A stretch of DNA of 64,000 bases from Gnetum montanum (lineage: Eukaryota > Streptophyta > Gnetopsida > Gnetales > Gnetaceae). Each line of letters begins with the position of its first letter. The first letter of the stretch is position 1. The notes under the pieces were generated by a model. It was not told the DNA's origin and did not search any database. It was given only the letters and a program-made list of their open reading frames with translations. Made by a program: the position numbers and the translations under genes. Below are positions 23,341 through 33,918 of the stretch, one piece after another. Location: NCBI GenBank assembly GCA_015680685.1, contig MNCI01003549.1, forward strand, positions 211,870-275,869, read 5' to 3'.

Positions 23341-23577
23341 ACTAGGTTAACGGTGTGCTCTGCCACACCGCAATGCATGCTTGAGGCACACGCCCTAGGA
23401 CCTCCTTCACCTACTCAACCCTTTCGAGCGCTAGATGAGTCTTAGGAGCCATGTTCTCAATTGAAGATGCATGCTCTTAGCTAAAAATCGCTCCATGCTC
23501 CAAGATTGACTTGTGCTCCAATGTGGGCTCTGCACTCTTACGGTAAAAAATGGCAAAATTTCCAGGGTTTAACCCCC

Positions 23578-23584
23578 ATTTATA
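23578..23584 (-). promoter_or_regulatory. Possible TATA box of antisense gene copy A
   Basis: GGTTATAAATGGGG on the minus strand lies about 130 nt upstream of the exon-1 ATG (23452). Copy B has TATATAT at a comparable distance (about 3558-3566). This suggests the antisense gene once had its own promoter. Confidence 0.45.
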
Positions 23585-23612
23585 ACCATAATGACAAGGT
23601 GGGAAAACTTAC

Positions 23613-23630
23613 CTCTCTCTCTCTCTCTCT
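23613..23630. repeat. (CT)9 microsatellite
   Basis: Uninterrupted CT dinucleotides just upstream of the possible TATA box of the antisense gene. CT/GA tracts near plant transcription starts are common. Confidence 0.9.
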
Positions 23631-23764
23631 GATTAATGTAAAGCATGTTGTACAGTGTAGCATGCTCGCCATGAAATCATAATACTATTGGCATCAAAGC
23701 CTTGACACGCTTCAAGCCAACTACTTACCTTTTCGAAAACAAGAAATATATTTGTTTTTGATTA

Positions 23765-24240
23765 AGGGTCTGAAAAGACCTTAAACTAGAAATCCGACCA
23801 ATCACAATATTACCAGTCTGAAAATACCTCAAACTAAGCAACCCTAGCACGGTTGCATCCCTAATGATCTACAATGACATTAAACTAACAATACCACATT
23901 CTTGCATCGGTAGTTTTTGCAGCTTCTTCCACATAGGCAATGTTGTAATTTCCAACAGTTTCATTTTCGTAGTTTGTATTTTCACATTAACAATTTGGCA
24001 CTTCTCATATTTGCAATTTTACCATTTCGCATATTATCATTTTACATGTTAAGATTTTGCATTTCGTAGTTTGGCAATCCAAAATGACACTAAACTAACA
24101 ATTTGGCACTTGCATATTGACAGCCACACGGCTTCACACTTTACATCAGTAGTTTTACACCTTTAGTAGTTCTACGCTCTTGTAGTTATATTCTCTTGTG
24201 CTCTAATGATCTGTCATAACCTTAAATGGCAGACTGGCGA
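23765..24240 (+). repeat. Dispersed 'ccttaaactag' motifs and A/T-rich spacer before E1 pol
   Basis: Copies of 'gaccttaaactagaa' and 'gacactaaactaacaatt' are mixed with 'atttcgcatattatcattttacatgtt'-type short repeats. No coding region is seen. Confidence 0.6.
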
Positions 24241-24389
24241 TCTCTTCGCTGCTTTGTAAAGTGCCATTACACACGATCTCTGATAGGCATCTCTAAACTA
24301 GGCTTTCATCTTATGATGGTAGGTCAAGTGGAAGATGGGAATCCACCATGACCTTTCCACACCTTTAACGTTGGCAGGGCCACAGGGTG

Positions 24390-27300
24390 AGCTTGCAAGA
24401 TAGTTGAGCCCCAGCATGATCGACTGGGGGTCGACCACGACTAGCACTATAGTAGCCTTAGAAGCATCCCTAGACTGGCCGGAGCATCTAGTCAAAGCCC
24501 TAGACTTAGAAGCCAGGGATGTAACTGAGGATCCTCTCATCGAGACACCTATGACCACATAAAAGGGGGAGGTGAAAAAATTGAAACTCAGCTCCCTCCT
24601 AGATATGCAAACACACAAAAATGTAGCTAAGATTTTGCAAGACAATATCGATGTCTTTGCATGGTCGTACAACAACATGCCAGGTTTGGATCCGCGGCTA
24701 ATTTAGCACAACATCATCCTAGACCCACCATGAAGGTAGTCAAGCAGAAGGCTTGCAAAGTTAAGCTAGAAATCGTGCTAGCCATGACAGACAAAATCAC
24801 TAAGCTATACCAAGCAGGTTTCATCCGCACGGTTGACTATTCAGAGTGGGTGTCAAATGTTGTTGTGGTATTGAAGAAAATGGGAGGAATACAGATCTGT
24901 ATAGACTTCCGAGACTTAAACAAGGCAACAATCAAGGACAACTTCCCACTTCCAACCATTGATCAACTCATCAACATCACAGTTGGTCATGCTCTGCTAT
25001 CCTTCATGGATGACTTCTCCGGATACAACCAAATCTACATTAACCTAGAGCACCAGCTATCAACAACCTTCATGACCCCATGGGGAACTTTCTACTACAC
25101 CATGATGCCTTTCGAGCTCAAAAATGCTTGAGCAACCTACCAACAAGCCATGACTTACATTTTCAGTGACTACATCTTGGAAATGTTAAACGAATACGTG
25201 GACAATATAGCAGTCAAGTCCAAAGAAGCAGTTGATCATCCACGTGATCTAGGGGTAATCCTCAAATGTTTCCAAATGCATGACCTATGCCTTAATCCTA
25301 AGAAGTGCATCTTTGGGGTGAAAATAGAATGCATGCTATGGTTCATAGAATCAGAGGCTGGAATATGAGTGGACCCTGATAAAGTCAAGGTCATCATCAA
25401 CCTAGAGCCTCCCACAAACCTAAAGGAGTTACGTGGTTTACAAGGTAGAATATAGTTTATTCAAAGGTTTATAGCAAAGTTGACCAACAAGTTACATCCC
25501 ATGCAACATCTTCTAAAGAAGGGGGTTAACTTTGAATGGACAACCTAGTGTCAACAAGCCTTCGATGATTTGAAGAAGGAACTCACACACCTCTCAACTA
25601 TGCATCTACCACAAAGGGACAAACCCTTCTTCATCTACCTTGCCATCTCTGACACATTTTTCGTGGCACTGCTGTGTCAGAAATGAGACGACAGTTCTGA
25701 GATACCAGTGTACTATCTAAGTCATGCACTAATAATGCATGAGGCAAGGTACAATGAAGTGGAAAGGAACTACCTATCCTTATTTTTTTCACTAAAAAAG
25801 TGGTAGCATTACCTATTCCGTACCACTACCAACATCATTTGCAAGAGAAATATACTCCAGGCTATCACTAAAAACTTATACGAAAGTAGCAGGATAGCCC
25901 AATGGAAGGAAATAATTGTAGAGTTTGATTTACACTATCTAAGTCAATCGTCGACAAAGGGTCAATCCATAGCGACCCAACTCACAACTTCACCAATCAA
26001 CGACCAGGCAACCATAGATCCTGAATTCCTGGACGAATACATCAGCAATGTCCACAATGTCCCGTAGCATTTCAAAGACACCTTACATTTCAATGGTGCA
26101 TCAACCGCATGAGGAGGCAACACCACTACCATAATCACGTTCTCATCTAGGGAAATGCATCCATCCACTTATCAATTTGCATTCCCTTGTACCAACAACA
26201 TGGCAGAATATGAGGGGCTACTCAAAGGCCTCATAACTACCCAAGCGCTACACATACAACACCTGGCCATCTGGGGAGACTCACAACTAGTTGCAAATCA
26301 AATCATCGAGGTCTACACTTGCAAGGCTACGCACCTGCAATCCTACCACGATCTAGCAAAAATCCTGCTTAAGCGATTTACAACCACAGATTTGCAACAC
26401 ATGCCATGTAACAAAAACACCATGGTAGACACCTTAGCCACCCTTGTGTTAAACATCCCATCATATTCCCTGGCAAACCTACCAACCTCGATTATAGAAT
26501 GCATAGAGCCTATCACTCAGGTGGAGCACATGGCATCTGTCAGTGCTACGGATACCCTGGAGTGGTATGCCAACATTAAAAATTATCTACAGCACGGTGA
26601 ACCCCTAGGAGGATTGACATCTGCCCAGAGAGATGTAATCCATAAGCATGCCCTGCAGTATGTGCTCATGGGAAATGATGCCCTATGCCGATGCTCCTAC
26701 AATGGGATATTGTTGGTATGCTTGGGTGGCGAGCAAGTGCAGAAGGTAGTTAATGAAGTACATGAGGGGCTGTGCGGTGGACACATAGCGCCCAAGGCTA
26801 TGGCTACCAAAATTAGACGCTTAGGGTACTACTAGCCCCATATGGAATGTGACTGCCTATCAAAAGTCAAGACGTGCGACATGTGCCAGAGATATGCAAA
26901 TCTCATACACATAGCACCAACAGACCTACACCTAATGCAAATCTCATGGCCCTTCTAACGATGGGGATTAGACCTCATAGGACCTATCACGCCTAAGTCT
27001 TCCGTAGGGCATAGCTTCATTATCACCGCCACCGAGTATTTTACCAACTGGGTGGAAGCTATTCCCTTGAGGAAGATGACATCGCAACAAATCTACCATT
27101 TCATCCTAGACAACATAGTAACAAGGTTTGGGCTTCCAATGACTATTGTGATCGACAATGGACGAAAATTTAGCAGTATGGAAACCTGAACCTTTTGTAG
27201 CAACCTAGGCATTAAACAATCATTTTCTTCCCCTTGCTATCTGTAGGTGAATGGGTAGGCAAAGGCTACAAACAAGTCTATCATCAACTTGCTAAAGAGG

Positions 27301-27804
27301 ATGCTTAACAACAGCAAGAGGTGATGGCATGAGCAAATCCTCTATATCCTGTGGGCCTACCGAACGACATGCAAAACTACAACAAGTAAGACCCCTTATA
27401 GTCTTTTTTACGGATCTGAAGTTGTATTGCCTCTTGAGTTGCAGGTACCATCACTCCGAATGATCCTCGTAGATGCCATGAGTGAAGCCCAGAACAACGA
27501 GTCACGAACCATCAACCTCGACTCAGTGGAGGAACTACGTGCGTAGATGTTGAGACACATCAAGCACTACCAATGAAAGTAGCAGCAAAAGCACCATGTA
27601 GACCCGCATCAATGGCTAGTGAAGAAGGGAGACCTCATCCTCAAGGCTATCTGTGAGCACATGAGCAAATTCTCAGCTAATTTGGAAGGCCCTTACGTGG
27701 TCACTAAATCCTTCAAGAATGGAGCCTTCAAGCTAGCGGACATGGATGGCAACGAGTTTGCCAACCCAGTGAATCACTCGTATCTCAAGCCGTACTACGT
27801 CTGA
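24390..27804 (+). pseudogene. Tat-type pol (RT-RNase H-integrase) of E1
   Basis: The lead-in has DNIDVFAWSYNNMPGLDP. RT is at about 24720-25370 (DFRDLNKATIKDNFPLP, SFMDDFSGYNQI, YVDNIAVKS, LNPKKCIFGVK), with the YxDD box as YVDN. RNase H is at about 26090-26440 (FNGAST, CTNNMAEYEGLLKGL, IWGDSQLVANQ). The integrase zinc finger is at about 26740-26890 (HEGLCGGHIAPK, then CDMCQR). The core at about 26960-27450 has EYFTNWVEAIP, IDNG, PYSLFYGSEVVLPLEL-like residues and LDSVEELR. The C-terminal box GPYVVTKSFKNGAFKLADMD is followed by LKPYYV and a stop at 27802-27804. There is no chromodomain. Several TAG codons break it. The longest open part (26155-26835) spans RNase H to the integrase N-terminus. 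Confidence 0.92.
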
Positions 27805-27829
27805 AGTGCAACAACATCCCCCACCATCT

Positions 27830-28090
27830 ACTACAACGTTAGACTGGCATCAACATCAAGCAACGTCCACAGTGAAAATAAAATAGTGGCACCAAGCAGT
27901 GTCCACAATGATAATAAACTAGTGGCATCAAGCACTGTCCGCTACAATGTTAAAATGGCAACTACAGCAAGCAACATCCGTTACGATGATAAACTAGCAT
28001 GTATAGTCTACTGGGACCTTAAGCTAGCATGGCAGTCTGCTGAGACCTTAAACTAGCAAACGGTCTACCAAGACCTTAAACTGGGTTCAC
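27830..28090 (+). repeat. 'gttagactggcatcaagca / ccttaaactagca' array after E1 pol
   Basis: About nine units of roughly 35-45 bp lie directly after the integrase stop, the same position as 7500-7975 in E3. Confidence 0.75.
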
Positions 28091-29097
28091 GTTGCATCCC
28101 CAACATGCACCAGCACCAGATACACATCAAGCAAGCAGGTGCGATGCCGACGCATGGGTGGGTTGTCGTAGCTCCAAAACATGATTCAAGATACAATGGG
28201 AATGTGGTCCGAAGCATATGCAACGTCACCACCTCAGGCATCATGTTGACCCTCCAAAAATGTTGCGTGGCATTATACTGGCCCTCCAAACCTACCGTCG
28301 CCATGGCTCCTCACCCTGATAGTGATTCTGGGGCTAGTTCTCGCATCTGGAGTACCAGCAGTATTGTGGCCCAATCGCAATGTTTTTACTCTAGCCCCCT
28401 GCCAACGCCTGGGCTTACATGATGTTAGCTATGTGGTAGCTAATCTCATGGTTGAACTAAGAATGCAAACCCCTTGCAAGGATTCCAGAGCATCTACACC
28501 GACAGCGACTCCTAGTGCCCTCAAGACCAGTTTCTCCACGTCGGTGCTACCAAGGCCACTATTGGCCTCCCTATCTTGGATACCGTGCACCAACACGGGT
28601 GTCCAAGAGCTTCACCAATGTCTGTAGCCAGCAAAACCTTCACCCCTGTAGGCGCATCTTACCATAGCAGCAAATGCTACCACGTCGTGAAGCGAGTGCC
28701 TCAACTAGCTTGGCTATTATAGAGTGCAAATTTCCATGGCATGCGTAACACAGCTCATCACCAGGGAAACACCAGTGCAAGTTCCATGACACATGTAACA
28801 CAACTCGTCGCATGGAATGAATTTGTAGGTAAGTCAAAACCCTTCACGGATGTAACACAACTCATCTTGTGAAGGAAACACCTGTCCTACAAGAGGTTGA
28901 AGAACAACGCTAGCCAAAGATGAAAATGCAGATGAGTCCCTCAGAACACTCCAACGAGGGACTCTGCTAAACATCATCTTTGCTCTCTACATTAACCTCT
29001 AAATAATCAATGCAACACTCTCAAGTGCGGCCAAGCAACGTTTCGCCACTCACCAAGAGGCAACCTTAGCATTTTGCCTACTATGGTGTTTTGTGTT
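28091..29097 (+). other. 3' untranslated tail of E1
   Basis: No convincing domain. Around 28620-28880 a repeated phrase 'gtaacacaactcatc...gaaacacc' occurs three times; the E3 tail (36280-36420) has the same phrase. The short ORFs here overlap in several frames and are not supported. Confidence 0.55.
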
Positions 29098-29150
29098 CTT
29101 TGCCGACGTCTATTGAGCCTGTTCTCTAGATGTTGACAAAGAGGGATCAA
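29098..29150 (+). other. Polypurine tract with upstream hairpin, E1
   Basis: The arms CTTTGCCGACGTCT and AGATGTTGACAAAG form an imperfect stem separated by 'attgagcctgttct'. The 3' arm runs directly into the PPT ACAAAGAGGGATCAA, which abuts LTR start TGAAACACC at 29151. Confidence 0.75.
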
Positions 29151-30941
29151 TGAAACACCTCAAAAAATGCAAGGTCATTTTGGCTTCACTAGGCCTTGCA
29201 AACCACATAGCATTATGGCAGTTCATCAAGAGGAGGGTGCTTTGAGTTCAGGCCAACCTGTTTGACAAATTTTCTACTTTAGGTGTTAACAGGCTCTACA
29301 AGTCATCCTTCCTACCCATCTGAGTAGCATGCCTGATTGACAGCCTGCTCAGAAACAACGTGAAGTTGATAGCAGCACTCTGGCTGCACAAGAAATAGTT
29401 CAACAAGTTTTCTAAGTCATGAAGTCTACTATGCTATGCTACGCCTTGCTATGTAGCGTAGCAAGATTCAGAAGATGATTGCAGAACAAAATTATATCCT
29501 ACGCTACACCACGTGACATAACGTAGCGTGAAAACAGCTTCACAACTAGTCCCCTCACCCAATTTCAAGTCCTTCAACAATGTCCCTTTCCTTCAGAANC
29601 AGTCCCCTCACCCAATTTCAAGTCCTTCAACAATGTCCCTTTCCTTCAGAAAGTGGTGGACCATGTCTGCTGCTATGCTATACTGAGTTGCAAGGCGCAT
29701 CGAGGTGTAGCAATCCTATGGAAGAGACAGAGGGCAACTTAAAGGGTAGAAATAGAAAAGTTTTCAAGTCTTACATCATAGGGAGCAAAGTGTGCAAATC
29801 AGCAAAGTTTCTATGACTAAGGCCGGTTGCTACACTACGTACCGTAGCATAGCATAGCAAGCATGCGACACACATATTGGTGCTATGCTACACCAAGCAT
29901 GCCATGCTACAAAGCACAGCAAGGCATGCAGGTGGTTTTGTGACATTAATGCACTTCACCTAATTGGACCATTGGCACATACCTCCAGATGCTGAAGGTG
30001 CAATTATGACGTGGCAGGCTTTCAATAATGACATTGTAGACTCACAATCACAATGATCATGAGCATCTAACGGCCACATTGCCATGTGCAGCATGAGCAA
30101 ATGAACAAAAGTCCAAGGCACGTGGCTTCCAAATGGCCCCTTTCACATGCCCTTGGTCCTATAAATATCCTGACAAGCAACACTAAGTCTCCTCTTCTTT
30201 TCGACTAGCTTTCTTTGGTTGAGATTCTCTCTGACTCTTAGACTCTCTAGCTCTCTCTTTGGCTTGCTTTTCCAGCTGACATTCTCTTTGGTTCTGATAG
30301 AAACCCCACTCAGTTCAAAATTTTTCCAAGTGTATCATTTCTTTGAGCGAATCAAGTTCCCTTCCTAGCATGTTGCAGCATCGAGTATTGTAAGATTTCT
30401 ATTTGGCACCGTAAACAGTTAGCATTTCTAGCTGACATTCCATTCTGACTCCCTTTCTAACACCTTAGTAGAATCCCTACGTTGTCAGCATCAAAGTTCG
30501 CGCCCAAGCGCACAACCTGCCCACTCTGTGCACCCTGGTTACTCTTGGGACCTCTACACGTCATCACACTATGCAACCAACTGTATTCACCTTGGCAGAG
30601 CAAATTTATAGCTTCGGAGCAGTGCATTATTCTAACTGTATTTTACTTTGTTTCCTGTTACTGTTTCATGTTGCATTATTTCCTATCTTATTTACTTTCG
30701 GGTATCGTTCCACTTATTTACTTTCAAGTATCACATCGCATTTGCATCTCTATTTCAAAAATATATGTTGTAAAAGGATATATAGATGTCGATTAAGTTC
30801 CTTTCTAATCAACCAAACTGTTCAGGGTGCCCCATATCTGCACACACTCCCAGCACAGCCCTCCTGCGGGTACAAGGTTGAGAGTGTCGCGTGCACCGAT
30901 CCCTCGGTGTTTTCCAGCCACCGACGTTTTTGGTCACTACA
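29151..30941 (+). repeat. 3' LTR of E1
   Basis: It starts TGAAACACCT and ends CACTACA. It matches 12261-14004 and has a TATA box at 30160-30167. A 51-bp exact duplication around the N at 29599 (29548-29598 = 29601-29651) is an assembly artefact. Confidence 0.9.
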
Positions 30942-30946
30942 CATAC
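30942..30946. repeat. Right target-site duplication of E1 (CATAC)
   Basis: Pairs with CGTAC at 12256-12260. The E2 sequence resumes directly after it (AAGTTGAAC), matching E5 near 49841. Confidence 0.85.
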
Positions 30947-33866
30947 AAGTTGAACATTTTGTTCTTTTTCTTGAGCATTTGTTTTAGCTAGGTTAGTGCA
31001 TCTACAAAGTCCTTGTCATTAGCCGTTGTGTTAGCCTTAACTTCCTCCATGTATTTTGAAAGATAGATCTCTCTCATAGGGGGCTTGGGCTTGGTTGGCT
31101 TCGCCTACTTGGGGGTAGGGGTCCCAGTGTTTAGTTGTTTGCTGGTTGTTGCCTTTGCTTCAGCCATGGGGGTTGTGAGATGCTCATTTATCCTCTTGCA
31201 TTTCCATTTGGTGGACCTACCCAGGTTGTTAGTGGGCTCAACACTTGAAGGAGGAGGCATTGAGATGTTGCTCACTATTGGGCTTCGGGTAGGGGAAGGG
31301 CCATCACGTTGTGGCACCTTTATGAAAAAGGTTGTTTAGCAGTTTTTTTTACAGTGTCATGCCATTTTAACGTCTTAGTAGATGAGTCATGCCAGTTTAA
31401 TGTCTTAGTAGACAAGTCATGTAGTTTAGCATCTTAGCAGACGATGGTTGTGGAAACTTGACCACAAAGGGTGACTGCTTGCTTGTGGAGGCTTCAGGGA
31501 CCCTTACCTTATTAGGAGGCACAGGGATCATGAAAGGTTGTTGCACAAGTTTGGGCTTGCCACCTATGCTAATTGATTTTATGACATAGGAGGCAACATC
31601 TATGTTGAATTGATTCGCCATGTCGATCACCAATTGGCCTTGTTCTATCATCCTCTACAAGTCATCTTACAAAGCATGACAGTTGTCTGTACTGTGACTA
31701 GCCAATTGATGGTAATGATAGTATTGATCCAATTTAAAATTTTGTGGGACTAGGGGCTCATTTGGTACTGCTAATGTTGGGTTCCTTAGTAGTTCATAGT
31801 ACCTATCATGTTTTTTGCGGGTAATCTCCGACACATGTTTGTGTTGGATTTGCCCAGCTTTCAAGAGTTTCTCCAATAGTTGAGAGGGTTGCATCGGTAA
31901 TGGTGTATCCTTTGAGCATTCCTTGGCTAAACGTTGGGCCTTGGGGTAGCCCCTACCAATGTAGGTGAGTTGGCACCAAAGTTGGTGGCTTTGTCAACTG
32001 GGGCTTTGCGTTGCTTAGTTGTTGGGCCCCAATTGGTTGCTTTTGTGCTTATGACCACTATTTCCATTATTGTGTTTTCATTGCGAGTGCGTTGGTTTCT
32101 ATAGGCCACATAAGCTGGGTCATTGCTTGATTGCGTCACCTCTTCTATGTTCTTGATTTGAGTGAATGATTGACTCAAAGTACGAGCACTCAAATAATAA
32201 AGTTTTGACTTAATGAAATCATGCACAATAGCCTTAAAAATGGTGAGAAAGTATGTCTTAGGTATGGGCTCGTGGAGTTCATTTAGAGCTATGCGCAACC
32301 TTTGGATGAATTTTTGCACCGGCTCTAATGGTGCTTGTTTGATCTGAATCAATCTATCTAGTGTGGCTTTAGGTTTTAGATTATACTTGAAATGGGTAAC
32401 AAGCTAATGTAACAAATCCTCTAGAGAGGATATAGAGTTATGAGGTAAAGCTCGATAGCATTCTAAGGCTTTTCCCATTAAGGACATAGAAAAAACACCT
32501 AGAATTGCATGAGGCTAGGCCTGAAGCAATAGACATTCTAGTTGAAATATTACTATATGGGTGTTTAGATCTCCCTCTCCATTGTACTTGGTTAGTTGAG
32601 GTAATGGGATTTCCTTTGGCAAGGTTAATCGTGGAACTGAAGGGTGGATTGGGTCATCTTGGTAGAAGTCCAACACCTTGATTTCCTTAGTGTTTACTAT
32701 TTTAAGGAACTTTACCTCTTTAGTTAACATGTGCATCATTTTCCTCGTGTCTTCCCACTCTTGGGTGGTAGGCATACTAGTGGGTTGAGTGGGTTGTGAT
32801 TGATACTAGTTCAACTATTGCATTCTTTCCGAAAAGGGATACTGTTGGATTTTCAGTTGTTATGGTGGAGAAACATTTAGAGATGGGATTAGAGGATGTG
32901 GTACATTTTAGAGAGTAGGTTGGTGTTGCTGGACAACTAGTGAAACCCACTGCCTAGCCATAGGTTGTGAGGTGATCCCTTGAATATGTTGTGCTGAAGT
33001 AGTCAGAGGTTCCCCATGGGTTTGTACTTATGGTATGTAATGGATGGATGTGAAAGCTGATACTTCTTGTTGAGAAGCTAGTCCTTCCATGTATGCATAA
33101 AAAGGAGGACGCATGGTTCCTTCCAGGAAAGGTTGGAATAATGGGTTTGTATAGGCATGAGGACTAATGGTATGGTACGAATCTCCATGCTTAGATTGGG
33201 CGGAAAAGTCATCTTTCTCATCTCCATTCTGAGGCTCTATCAGAGGTGGTTATAAGGCTTGACTCCTTGTAGTGAGAAGCTAAGATATGAGTTGATGATG
33301 GGGCTCAGAAAGGGGGATTATGTCAAATGCTAAGGGAGTGAACTCATGACCTCCCTTGTAGATGAGCTCATAGTTTTTCTTTGCCTCTCTTTCCATGCGA
33401 TCGATAGGCAAGTTGGCTTGGATCTTGACATACATGAAGTTATATTGTTTTGGTGTAAAAATGTGGGAAGATTCCATAGTAGCGTGGGTAAGTTGGCTTG
33501 TTAGCATCAGTAAGTTGTCAGTGTGAGTGACTGGCTTATCAATGTGAATAACTGCAACATGAGTAATTGCAGCATGAGTGAGGGCTCCACATGAGTCAAT
33601 TTCAGCATGAGTGACCTCAGTGTGAGTGAGGGCATAGTGTGAGTAAATGTAGTGTGAGTAACTATAGTGTTAGTAAGCTTCAGCGTGAGTGAGGGATCCT
33701 CATGAGTAAGTTTCAATGTGAGTAACCTCAGCGTTCGTGAGGGCACAGCGTGAGTAATTGCAATGTGAGTGACCTCAATGTGAGTGAGGGCTCCACATGA
33801 GTAAGCCATGTTAGGTTTTAGTTTTAGCACTTGATCTATGCAACGTTTAGTAGGTAACGTGATCAA
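30947..33866 (-). pseudogene. gag and gag-protease linker of E2
   Basis: The minus strand shows KQYNFMYVKIQANLPIDRME near 33440-33380, a Pro/Gln-rich linker, and the gag core around 32770-32300 (LTKYNGEGDLNTHIVIFQ, then YNLKPKATLDRLIQIKQAP). FIKSKLYYLSARTLSQSF follows near 32200. The C-terminal part has RKKHDRYYELLRNPTLAVPN and a knuckle remnant YYHYHQLASHSTDNC in which the first Cys is Tyr. A linker with GKPKLVQQPF and PPNKVRVPEAST runs toward the protease, which continues at 12260 beyond E1. There are frameshifts and in-frame stops. It aligns throughout with the E1, E4 and E5 gags. Confidence 0.82.
33520..33810 (-). repeat. 'cagcgtgagtgag' minisatellite at E2 gag start
   Basis: About fifteen copies of a 15-30 bp unit of the type 'ctcagcgtgagtgagggctccacatgagtaa'. 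Related 'catgagtgacagcatgagtg' repeats fill part of the E2 LTRs (8940-9470, 34790-35370). It yields a repetitive LTLKLTH-type reading frame on the minus strand. Confidence 0.8.
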
Positions 33867-33894
33867 TGTTTCGACAAGACTGTAAAAAAGTTCG

Positions 33895-33912
33895 GCCCTC
33901 CTTTTAGCGCCA
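33895..33912 (-). other. Primer binding site of E2
   Basis: TGGCGCTAAAAGGAGGGC on the minus strand, 6 nt inside the 5' LTR end at 33919; the same spacing as in E1 and E4. Confidence 0.75.
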
Positions 33913-33918
33913 ATTTAT

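Larger units (their letters stand above)
19118..23452 (-). pseudogene. Antisense FCP1-like/plant-transposon gene, copy A (in E1)
   Basis: This is the best-preserved copy. Reading leftward: exon 1 starts at 23452 (MAPKTHLALERVE). After a long intron comes the FCP1-like exon 22351-22800, an 82-bp intron, and an exon from 22268 (NDDGVHDRLGLLAIAQLAL, then EEKGWLDREWEEP). Next is a VRGV...LYTDLFGVPTDN segment, a charged helix (KKDIEEWLRLIKERKGF), HAFPQLLTQGKVLGLKQAW and KGLQVEILGL. After these come an acidic Arg/Ala-rich exon 20490-20790, an exon with VQGLVDDMIKHLH, a coiled-coil-like exon about 19345-20175 and a last exon 19118-19253 ending in TGA. Stops are mostly TAG/TAA at expected Gln or Trp codons. 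The middle is distorted by an inverted contig (21349-22047). It lies antisense between protease and RT. Its role is unknown. Confidence 0.72.
12261..30941 (+). mobile_element. E1: complete Tat-type LTR retrotransposon carrying an antisense gene
   Basis: An 18.7-kb plus-strand element has LTRs 12261-14004 and 29151-30941, a target duplication CGTAC/CATAC, a PBS-like site, a leader with a 120-bp tandem repeat, gag, protease, pol and a hairpin-PPT. Between protease (ends about 18620) and pol (starts about 24390) lies a 5.8-kb insert holding a multi-exon gene on the opposite strand (19118-23452). It is the last insertion in the nest (inside E2, which is inside E3), so the youngest by position. 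Its ORFs still carry several stops. It is far longer than a standard Ty3/gypsy element but within the range of Ogre-like elements. Confidence 0.9.

Noticed and set aside
18620-24390. An Ogre-like sense-strand intron between protease and RT
   Set aside because: The interval position fits, but I could not identify matching sense-strand splice sites, and the interval is better explained by the antisense gene.
26155-26835. A 226-residue ORF that could be taken as a stand-alone gene
   Set aside because: It is the RNase H to integrase N-terminal part of E1 pol, continuous in homology with flanking sequence beyond its stops.
33520-33810. CRISPR-like regularly spaced repeat
   Set aside because: Units are variable and overlapping, without uniform repeats or unique spacers, in a plant retroelement.
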